Below, piece after piece: positions 55,300 to 64,000 of a stretch of 64,000 nt of DNA. The notes under the pieces are model-generated. The model was not told the origin of the DNA. It did not search any database and saw only the letters and a list, made by a program, of their open reading frames with translations. Origin of the DNA: Thinopyrum elongatum (lineage: Eukaryota > Streptophyta > Magnoliopsida > Poales > Poaceae). The stretch covers positions 54,103,153 through 54,167,152 of the forward strand of contig CM022302.1 of NCBI GenBank assembly GCA_011799875.1. The letters run 5' to 3'. Both the position numbers and the translations under genes were made by a program. Position 1 is the stretch's first letter. Every line of letters starts with the position of its first letter.

Positions 55300-55660
55300 A
55301 TTTTCTCCCCCACTCTCTCCATTCTCTTGATCGACGCCGCCAGGCTGCTGCGCCGGAGATCGCCGTCGCCTCCCCCGACGCCGGAGATCATCGCCGCCCC
55401 CGACGCCGACCGCCCGCGCCTCCTCCCCGAGCCCCTGATGCCGCCTGCCCTCCTCCCTGAGCTCCGACGCCGCCCACGCCTTCCCCCCCCCCCAAGCCGA
55501 GCCTCGACGCCGTCCGTGCCTCCTCCCCGGCCGAGCCCCGACGACGCCCGCGCCCTCCCCGAGCCTCGCCATCGCCTCGACCTCGGTGTCGCCTACCTCG
55601 CCCGCTGTGAGCTCGCCGGCCCCTCGATCTCCCGCGATATTTTCTTAAAGAAATGTTGAT
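55300..55660 (+). other. GC-rich leader of the second CACTA-A gene
   Basis: It encodes Pro/Arg/Ala-rich low-complexity frames in all phases (CCGCC, CCGAGCC repeats). More likely an untranslated or weakly constrained first exon than a domain. An AT-rich intron-like stretch follows to about 56000. Confidence 0.5.
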
Positions 55661-56003
55661 TATTTTCTCATGTACATGATGAAAATTTTGTGTTAGATGA
55701 TACTTTTTTTGTCATTGTTAGTGGAGTACTCAATTTTTAAAGTTTTAGATGGTACTTTTTGCATAGATTGTTTTTTTTTCACTAGCTTATTTTTTTTCTT
55801 CTGTTTTTTAGTTTTTTATACTTTTAATGCTGTATGATGTATAGTATAGAAAAAAGTTGACCATGTATTAAAAATATTTTAATGGTAATATCTTAATGTT
55901 GTATTTGCAAAAGTTTGTCATCTATTTACAAAATCAAGTGAAAAAGAATTACAAAAATCATAATCAAGCATTTAAAAAATGATAAATTTGCAAAGAAACA
56001 TTT

Positions 56004-56440
56004 TTGGCGTTGACGATGCCCGGACCACATCCTCCTCGTCGACTCGGTGGCGACAACCTGCTTGAGAGGCGCCATGTCCAGGACTGGGCTCCGCCGGGCT
56101 GGCACTGGGAGGTGCTACCTTCCGGGGTACGCAGCTTGGTGAGGAACCGGGCTCCTGTCATCGACCCGGAGCTTCTTTGGTGGCGGTCACGTGGGCCACT
56201 TATAATGCGGAGGCAGCCGGCCCCCAAGGAGGTGGTACGTAGCCGTGTCAGGGAGGAGGACAAGCACGTCCGTCGCTACATGGTTGCGTTGGATGTCAGG
56301 TTCTCCAATACCTGACAGGTTCTTCAGGGATCACACCCGAGCTATGATCCTGTGATGGTTCCTTCTCTTTGGGAGTCCACCGCCCGTGCCTCAGGAACCG
56401 CGAGTGAACTAGATTATTCGATAATATTCGATCTGTATTA
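56004..56440 (+). pseudogene. Exon-like segment of the second CACTA-A gene
   Basis: The frame starts MALTMPGPHPPRRLGGD, with LLERRHVQDWAPPGWHWEV and PVIDPELLWWRSRGPL. A TGA after RFSNT (56313-56315) interrupts it, with QVLQGSHPSYDPVMVPSLWES continuing in frame. I recognise the phrase from Jorge-type CACTAs but know no function. Coding-like composition contrasts with the AT-rich flanks. Confidence 0.5.
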
Positions 56441-56610
56441 GGTATAGTGATGTTATATGATAATATTCAATATGTATTAGTGATAATACTCGAGATGTAT
56501 TCGAGATGTATTCGAGATGTATTCAAGATTATATTTGATAATATTCGATGATGCATATTATCTGGATTATTTGAGATGTATTAGTGATATTATTCGAGAT
56601 GCATATTATC
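56417..56610. repeat. Degenerate ATATTCGA / GAGATGTATTC tandem repeats
   Basis: GAGATGTATTC occurs three times head to tail near 56490-56525, with GATAATATTCGAT units on both sides. Intronic position. Confidence 0.7.
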
Positions 56611-56691
56611 TACTATGATTCAGTTTTTGCTTATTGAATGCATTCTGAATACTAAATTGTTTTATCTTTGTTCTGGATTAGTTAAGCTATG

Positions 56692-56942
56692 GATGATACC
56701 GGCAGAGACGGAGACGAGATCATGTTCGACATCATACGCTCCCCGAGCCCAGAGAATTAACCTGAAGATGACGGCTCACAATATCTGAACAATTCCAGTG
56801 AGGGAATATTTGAGGAAGACGAACGAAGAGACGAAGGCCACACAAACAATGATGGCGAAGGAAATGATCTTCAATTAACAAAGGCCGGTGAGGTATATAT
56901 AAGGCCTCTGCTGATCATTAGATGCATTAATTGATTTGTATG

Positions 56943-56973
<31 letters not shown>

Positions 56974-59767
56974 GTATGTATATATATTAACGAATCTTTC
57001 TTCTTTTAGCCCTCCGGATCAAGCAAATCTTCTACAAGCAGGGCAATACGATTCCCGACCAAAAGGTTGCAGGCTGGCATAAAGTACAACATCGATGCGA
57101 TCAAACCATGTAGCGAATCGCTTGCTCCTAAAAAGAATGTAGACAAATTTAATCGTCAGTGCGGAGTTATTATCAGGGACCAAATCCCGATCTCCGTTCA
57201 AGAATGGAATAAGCCAAAGGGAGATCGAGGAGTTAGTTTTGTCTTCAAAAGAGCAAAAGATCTGCTTTGGGAATCGCTCATGTCACATTTCACCCTACCA
57301 GAGCATTTGACATATGCAGAATGGGAGAAAGTCAAGAAGAGTGCTCTTAATAAGATGTCCACACAATTCTGGAACCACAAGAAAAGAATATGGAAAAGCT
57401 ACGAAGAAGCAGGAAAGCAGACTCCAGAATTCACTGGAGCACTGGAGAAGGCAAAAGATTACTGGGACTCTTTTGTGAAGTTCTAGGAATCGGAAGCAGC
57501 TAAGGAACGGTCGAGGAAAAACAAGATTAATGCTGCCAAAAAAAAGGTTTCACCATGTTCTGGGGCCAGGTGGCTACTAGGTCGGCCGGCCTAAGTGGGA
57601 TGAATCTGAGGAACAGATGATTGCTGCAGGGGTCACTCCAATTACATTGGGTTGGCCCAACAGGTGCAGGACTTGGTTTTATGCGCATGGGGGAAAGTTG
57701 GACCCAAAGATAGGGCAGATTATGGAGCGGGCAAGTCTTAAAGAAGACTCCGACGCTTTACTTGTTGCAATAGAAGATGCTTGAACGGGGGTGTTCAAGC
57801 CCGAGAGAGAGAACGACGAGCTTACGCGTGCCCTGAAGAATCCTGAACACCCGGGACAAACACGAGGCAAAGGCGTTATTTTGTGGGTTGAGGGGTTTGG
57901 GGAGTGGAACCCCACTTACAGAAGCCGTGTGAGAAAGAAGAAGCAGGAGGACGAGCAGAAGAAGCTGGAGGAGGAGTAGAGGAAGCAGGAAGTAGACCGC
58001 CTTCGACAGGTAGAATCAAAGCACGCGGAGTTGTAACGCACTTTCATGCGGCACCAGGAGCAGATCGACACACTTAGCCAGGAAAGGCAGCGGCAGCAGC
58101 AAGTAGATCCAGGATTGGATAGCACCGTCCCATCTAGGCCGAAAAGCAGCGTGGGTTCCACGGGGGTCCCGGCCGATGATGCACTGCTGGCTAGATACCC
58201 CGTGGATGATATCGAACATACGACACCTTGTGAGATACACATGAAACTAAAGAACATATCTATGAAGGTGGCGATCGGCTATGCTTTACCAAATCCCCCT
58301 GAAGCAACCTTCCATGGCAATCCGATTCCAGCTGGCTATGCTCGTGTTGGATGAAGTGATGTCGGGATATGACACACTAGAGCATGACATTCCTGGAGGT
58401 CAAGAGGAGCGCACACTGGGAGAGGCCGGACGTGGTATCATTCTATGGAGAAAGGATTGCATCGTCTTTCCAAGGCCACCAACTCCTCCGCCAAGTCTGC
58501 CGTATCAGCCGACTCCTCCTCCAAGTCCGCCGCATCAGCCGACTCCAACCCTGCCCAAGACGGAGCGCGGCGCAAGTCCGCCACCACGTTAGGCGACTCC
58601 ACCCCACCCCAAGACGGAGCCCATCAGCGCGAGTCCGCCATATCGATCTCGGGCGCGTCAGCCTTCTCCAAAGTGGAAGAGAGCACCAAGCAAGAAAGCC
58701 TCTCCTCCTGCCAAAAGGAAGTTGGCTTACGACAGGAGTGACGAGGAAAACAAGGCCATAGTGGATGCCCAAGTGAAGGCCTTTTTTGCGAAGAAACCAC
58801 CGCCGCCACCAAAGGAGAAAATATCTGAGGAAGTCATACAAGACTTTGTGGATATGGCTCAACCAGCTGTGAAGAGATTGGACTTAGACTATGAGCGCTC
58901 TATTAAGAAGTCATATCATGCACAAAAAGATAAGGAGTCGAGCTCGAGCCAAGCAGGTAGTAATAAAAGCGGGAAAACTATTCCTCAGCAGGGAGAACAG
59001 GCAGTGCAATCGACCCCCCCCCCCTCCCCGCTCATTGTACAATCACATGTAAGTACCGTCGATCAGCCGGTAATAACCGACGCTCATAGAGAGATGGCTA
59101 GCGAGGCCTATGTCAATGTTGAACAACTCCTAGGCACCGAGGAACTCCCCAATATTCAAGAGGAGAAAGTGGCATGGAAATATGTCCCCGGCCAACCTCT
59201 GGTCAGGCCTGAGGAGGTCCCGCTTCTATCAACTAAAATGCGTAGATTGCATGACTGGTACCTGAGAGAAATAAAGAACGGGCGAGAGAGCTTCATGGTG
59301 AAAGTCAAGGCAGAGCATTACTTCCATGTAAAAGATTTGTGGGTTGAGTTTCAAGAAATGTTTCAGTTATTCAATCAAGATGCACTCGACAAATCTATCG
59401 TCAGTTGCTATTGTTTGTAAGTGATTTCTTTCTGTAATTTAAGTCTCTAGCTGTGCTCGTTCATTGCCTGTAATTATCCTCACTATATTCTTTTCTGTGG
59501 TATTATGCGGAAAAGATTTATGAAATGAAAAGAGATGGACGCTATGGCATTGGGTTCATTGACCCAAATACCGTTAATGAAGGTGTGTGGCTTATCAGCA
59601 AAAAAGACACAGAGAGTAGCTTGCTAGAGTTTTTGAAGCAACTAAAAACCCAACGAGAAATACAACTTCCTTACAACTTCGGGTGAGTGTTACTGTCTTA
59701 TACTACAAATTCTATTTTGCTTACTAGATGTTAATAAGTGTAGTTGATGAGTTATGTACATGCCCGC
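56692..59767 (+). pseudogene. CACTA-A second gene: Transposase_24-like and Ulp1-like, broken
   Basis: Multi-exon gene cut at its 3' end by the Fatima-like element. A first short exon starts MDDTGRDGDEIMFD (56692), with an early stop. After an AT-repeat intron and TTTTAG (57009) comes a block like plant Ptta/En/Spm transposase 24 (QCGVIIRDQIPISVQEWNKPKGD, FTLPEHLTYAEWEKVKKSAL, WRK-like basic region; 57067-57486), ended by TAG. Homology continues in shifted frames: RCRTWFYAHGGKLDPK, GVILWVEGFGEWNPTYRSR, a Lys/Glu coiled coil, Pro-rich linkers, then KVAWKYVPGQPLVRPEEVPLL and MRRLHDWYLREIKNGRE (59150-59280). The last exon (about 59515-59682, GTGAGT donor) reads GFIDPNTVNEGVW and LPYNFG, the start of a Ulp1/C48 protease-like region whose catalytic part lies beyond the break. 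Many stops; not functional. Confidence 0.8.
56941..56990. repeat. (TA)n/(TATG)n microsatellite
   Basis: About 50 bp of TATATG and TATA units in the intron before 57009. Confidence 0.85.
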
Positions 59768-60243
59768 TGAGGGAGTCCTGGATTAAGGGGTCCTCGGGTG
59801 GTCGGGCTATGTGACATGCGCCGGACTGATGGGCCGTGAAGATACAAGGCAGAAGACCTTTCCTCCTGTCCGGGTGGGACACTCCTTTGCGTGGATGGCA
59901 AGTTTGGCGTCCGGATGTATAGTTTCCTTCCTCTGTAAACCGACTCTGTATAACCCTAGCCCCCTCCGGTGCCTATATAAACCGGAGGGTTTAGTCCGTA
60001 GAGGCTATCATAACTCCCATAGGCTAGACAACTAGGGTTTTAGCCATTACGATCTCGAGGTAGATCAACTCTTGAAAACCCTATACTCATCAAATACAAT
60101 CAAGCAGGACGTAGGGTTTTACCTCCATTAAGAGGGCCCGAACCTGGGTAAACATCGAGTTCCCTTTGTCTCTTGTTACCTTCGATCCTCAGACGCACAG
60201 TTCGGGACCCCCTACCCGAGATCGGCCGGTTTTGACACCGACA
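59768..60243 (+). repeat. Fatima-like 5' LTR
   Basis: 476 bp, TGAGGGAGTCC...GACACCGACA. Contains CCTATATAAACCGG. Confidence 0.88.
59974..59981 (+). promoter_or_regulatory. TATA box of the Fatima-like LTR
   Basis: TATATAAA inside the inverted pair CCTCCGGT...ACCGGAGG (59962-59989), so the box sits in the loop of a short hairpin. Confidence 0.7.
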
Positions 60244-60262
60244 TTGGTGCTTTCATTGAGAG
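60244..60262 (+). other. Primer binding site of the Fatima-like element
   Basis: TTGGTGCTTTCATTGAGAG directly follows the LTR. The matching tRNA was not identified. Confidence 0.65.
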
Positions 60263-60290
60263 TTCCACTGTGTCGTCGGCAGAAGGATCG

Positions 60291-63200
60291 ATGGCTCGTT
60301 TGATCATCAACAACGGTGCTGCTTCCGGGGAGACCTTCCTCCCTGGTCAACTTTTTGTATTTGGCGGCTTCGCTCTGAGCGCCAATTCAGTTGGTCACCT
60401 TGAGCAGATCGGCAGCTACGCCCCCGGCCATCAGATCAGATTCGGGAGCCTGAATTATGTCACTGATATCCGAGGAGACTTGATCTTCGAAGGGTTCATG
60501 GCCTCGACCACTATTCCTCATCTTCAAGAAGGTAACCCATCAGACCCGTCATCAGGCGCCGCTCAAAGACCAACTACTATCCCTGCCCCAGCCATAGATC
60601 CAGCGCAGGCCACCTCATCCGAAGATGGGATCTTATAACCCACCAGACCCTCTCCTCCCATGGAGCCCTTTGCCGAAGACCTAGAAGCGACCGTATGTTC
60701 GGCGAGCCTGGAATTAAGCAGGACCCTTCTTGTCATCGGAGAGCCGAACTCGACCCTGGAGGCCAACTCCGAATTCTCAAGGTCTGCGGCTGGTGAACAC
60801 AACCTGGCAGAGTCTGCCATGCCCAGCTCCGCAGGTCCTCGGTTCCCCGTCCGGCCTTCGCTCTTAAGTGAGGCCGTGGACTTAATGCGGTCTCTCACCA
60901 TCATGGAGTTATCAGCTCCGAATTACGCCCAGCCCGAACTAGGGGCTGAGTGCGGGGAATTTTGCATCCCCCCCACCACCCACTTGGTAGCCACTGTCGA
61001 AGACTTAACCGACATGCTCGACTATGCCTCCGAATACATCGACGGTATGGACGACGATGCTGAAGCCGAATCAGGCCAAAACCTGCCCATCACCGGACAT
61101 TGGACAGCCACTTCTACATACGACGTGTACATGGTGGATACACCCAAAGAGGACGACGATGGCAAGCAAGATCCGATCAAGGACAAGCCCGTCGAGGTAC
61201 CACCGAAGTGTCGACGTCAGCGGCGCCGTTCACGATCGCGACGGGAAAAAGAAAGTAATACCGGCACCGGAGACATTGACACTCCGGAGAATGCCGAAGA
61301 CTCTGACCAACCCATTGAGCCTACCGTAGAGCAGGATAATTGGGAAGAGGTACAAGTTAACCTCGACGAGCCGGTCGGGAATGAGGATTCGGAGGATAGT
61401 AACTATCTACTGATCTTCGAGGAGGATGTCAGCCTCGGCAACGAAGAATTCATCGTGCCAGAGGAACCCCTCGAGCAAGAATGCTTTAAGCGACAGCTCA
61501 TTGCAACTGCGAGGAGCCTAAAAAAGAAACAGCAACAGCTTCAAGCCGAACAGGATACGCTCAACGACAGATGGACCCAGGTCCTGGCTGCCGAGGAGTA
61601 CGGCCTCGAACGCCCAACAAAGAGCTATCCGAAGCGTCGGCTACTGCCACAATTCGATGACGAGGCCATAGAGCCAATACCGTCAAGACACAATCATGTT
61701 GATCAACCAGACCGACCACCACGTGGGCGAGACAAAGCGGCTACTCACGCGGAACACCAGCCCGCGCCACCTTGCCGTCGAGGCAAAGAGGCAGCAGCTC
61801 GGGGCTACACCTACGACTTACGACAGGACCTGGACAATAGAGCCAGCAAGACCAGATCAATATATGAATCAAGGGGGCATGCTCGGACAAGACACGACGG
61901 CCTTCAAGCTTGGCGCGAGCAGCATAACCGAACTGGGGCTGAAAACCTAACACGGATGTCATCCGAACTCCGTCGTGACGTTGCCCGATACAGAGGCGCC
62001 GCACACCCCCTTGTGCTTTACTGATGAGGTAATGCAGCACCAATTTCCAGAAGGTTTTAAACCCGTAAACATCAAATCATACGATGGAACGACAGATCCC
62101 GCGGTATGGATTGAGGATTTTCTTCTCCATATTCACATGGCCCGTGCCGACGATCTCCACACCATCAAATACCTCCCCCTAAAGCTGAAAGGACCAACAC
62201 GGCACTGGTTAAACAGCCTACCAGAAAACTCTATTGGTAGCTGGGAAGACTTGGAGGATGCCTTTAGAGACAACTACCAAGGTACCTATGTCCGGCCTCC
62301 GGATGCCGATGACCTTAGTCATATAGTCCAGCAACCCGGTTAGTTAGCCCGCAAACTCTGGACTAGGTTCTTAATTAAAAAGAACCAAATCGTCGACTGT
62401 CCGGAGGCCGAAGCCCTCACGGCCTTTAAACATAGCGTCTGCAACGAATGGCTCGCCCGACACCTTGGTCAGGAAAAGCCGAAGTCTATGGCAGCTCTTA
62501 CTGCACTCATGACCCGCTTCTGCGCGGGAGAGGACAGCTGGTTGGCTTGTAGAAGCAATAGTACCAGCGACCCTGGCACCTCCGAAGTCAGGGACGGCAA
62601 TGGCAGGCCACGACGCAACAAACACAAGCGTCAAAACAACAACGAAGAAACTGAAGACACAGCGGTTAACGCCGGATTCAGTGGCTCTAAATCCGGTCAG
62701 TGGAAGAAGCCATTCAAAGGAAATAAGGACGGTCCATCTAATTTGGACAAAATACTCGATCGGCCTTGCCAGATTCATGGCACCCCCGACAAGCCTGCCA
62801 ACCACTCCAACAGAAATTGTTGGGTCTTCAAACAGGCCGGTAAGTTAAATACCAAATATAAGGGGAAAGGGCCGCCAAGCGTGGACGATGACAAGCCCCG
62901 CCCACCGAACACAGGGGGACAAAAGAAATTCCCCCCTGAGGTGAAAACAGTGAACATGATATATGTCACGCATATCCCCAAAAGGGAGCGCAAGCGCGCA
63001 CTAAGGGACATCTACGCCGTAGAGCCCGTCGCCCCCAAATTCAACCCATGGTCGGCTTGTCCGATCACCTTCGATCGCAGGGACTACCCGACCAGTATCC
63101 GTCACGAAGGTTCGGCGGCCCTGGTCCTCGATGCAATTATTAACGGATATCATCTGACTCGAGTCCTCATGGACGGTGGCAGCAGTCTCAACTTGATCTA

Positions 63201-63672
63201 TCAAGACACTGTCCGCAAAATGGGTATTGACCCATCAAGAATCAAGCATAGTAACACCACCTTTAAAGGAGTGATACCCGGTGTCGAGGCCCACTGTATG
63301 GGCTCATTAACATTGGAAGTAGTCTTCGGTTCACCAGACAATTTCCGAAGCGAAGACTTGATCTTCGACATCGTCCCCTTCCGCAGTGGTTATCACGCAC
63401 TGCTCGGACGTACTGCCTTCGCCCGCTTCAATGCAGTCCTGCATTATGCTTACTTAAAGCTCAAGATGCCTGGACCCCGCGGCGTCATCACAGTCAATGG
63501 AAACATGGAACGCTCCATCCGTACCGAGGAGCACACCGCGGCCCTTGCAGCCGAGGTACAGAGCGGCCTTATCAAGCCGAACACTTCATCGGCCATCAAG
63601 CCTCCGGACACTATTAAACGAGTCCGGCCTACTCTGCAGAACGACAACTCGGTCAATCCGGCGCTGGACTAG
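60291..63672 (+). pseudogene. Gag-protease polyprotein of the Fatima-like element, disrupted
   Basis: Start ATG 60291 (MARLIINNG). The N-terminal half is acidic and low-complexity, then a coiled coil (SLKKKQQQLQAEQDTL). The retrotransposon gag domain (about 62060-62540) shows YDGTTDPAVWIEDFLLHI and GPTRHWLNSLP. A zinc-binding-like CQIHG...CWVF follows at about 62769. The aspartic protease carries MDGGSSLNLIY (Asp codon 63172-63174) and HALLGRTAF. Breaks: TAA 60636-60638, a one-base gain in a C run near 62003, and TAG 62341-62343. The frame ends normally-looking at 63672 without pol. A complete virus-like particle or protease would not be made from this copy. Confidence 0.88.
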
Positions 63673-64000
63673 CAGTTTTGCCTCCGTCCACTGCCCCATC
63701 TAATTGCGGCATATGTACCGCGTGTGCATAACTACGCACTCAAAATACCTTGGGTGACGACGGAGGCACTCCGCGGACGAGGTCCATAATACGGCTCGAC
63801 CCTATTCGGACCTTAATCTCCTTCTTCTTTTTTCTCTTTTCTCTTATATTACAGGTTCTTCATAACCTAAAGTCACTTTACGGTGGCGCAGGGCCCTTTC
63901 CCAGGCCCCTTCTACATACACGATCGTCGATCCTTTCAAAGGATCCTCCACCAAGGCGAAAAGCGGCGCAGACGTGCGGCAGGGTGTCCAAAGGATCTTC
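63673..64000 (+). other. Non-coding sequence after protease
   Basis: A pyrimidine-rich tract (about 63810-63845) and no recognisable reverse transcriptase frame up to the window edge. Confidence 0.6.

Larger units (their letters stand above)
59768..64000 (+). mobile_element. Fatima-like gypsy retrotransposon, truncated by window end
   Basis: It starts TGAGGGAGTCCTGGATTA in the CACTA-A gene; CCCGC (59763-59767) should be the target duplication, but the other end is outside the window. 5' LTR 59768-60243, primer site, gag and protease follow. After the protease frame ends at 63672 no reverse transcriptase is seen up to 64000, although it normally follows directly. This copy may belong to a non-autonomous subfamily. 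The family name is from memory of the LTR. Confidence 0.88.

Noticed and set aside
60563..60904. Minus-strand frame opposite the gag gene
   Set aside because: It is the shadow of the gag coding strand with no domain of its own.

Overview
The window reads as Triticeae (wheat, Aegilops or barley type) intergenic DNA made almost entirely of nested transposable elements. The clues are Stowaway MITEs starting CTCCCTCCGTT, a solo LTR of the BARE/WIS/Angela copia type, a Fatima-like gypsy LTR, CACTA elements with tnp2 plus a second gene, and LTR elements starting TGATACGTCTCC. I see no convincing ordinary host gene, tRNA, rRNA or CRISPR array. Family names are recognised from memory, not from a database search.

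Layout. 1-5.1 kb: degenerate DNA with two Stowaway MITEs, a small TIR element and a dispersed repeat. 5.1-13.4 kb: a Mutator-like unit bounded by about 50-bp inverted repeats. It holds a dead MULE transposase (+), an apparently intact two-exon GRF zinc-finger gene (+), a convergent eight-exon plant-mobile-domain (PMD) pseudogene (-) and two hairpin-rich arrays. Its right side is split by LTR element RT1 (13416-20450, minus, TSD CCTGC). 20.5-21.4 kb: more hairpin sequence and a possible captured transit-peptide exon. From 21.39 kb an outer CACTA element (CACTA-A) begins, as a fragmented tnp2 (+). It is split by RT2 (22006-30708, plus, TSD AGCAG, with an Angela-type solo LTR inside its 5' LTR) and by RT3 (31516-51989, plus). 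RT3 contains a complete CACTA-B (36552-49286, minus), whose tnp2 is in turn split by RT4 (39600-45663, minus). CACTA-A resumes at 51.99 kb with the tnp2 C-terminus, a 337-bp tandem array and a second gene (Transposase_24-like plus Ulp1-like start). A Fatima-like gypsy element with gag-protease but no visible reverse transcriptase cuts it at 59768 and runs off the window.

RT1-RT4 are one superfamily: a tRNA-Asp-type primer binding site, the same polypurine tract, no pol, and one related ORF of about 280-300 codons. RT3 keeps a longer version with a CCHC zinc knuckle, suggesting a gag-derived protein. The polypurine-tract motif AAGCTTGGGGATGC recurs several times inside each element and, read in frame, encodes the conserved KLGDA of the ORF. 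With the MULE/GRF/PMD unit and the duplicated leader segments in the two-gene transposons, this is the most unusual biology in the window. Relative insertion order from nesting: MULE before RT1; CACTA-A before RT2 and RT3; RT2 before the solo LTR; RT3 before CACTA-B before RT4.
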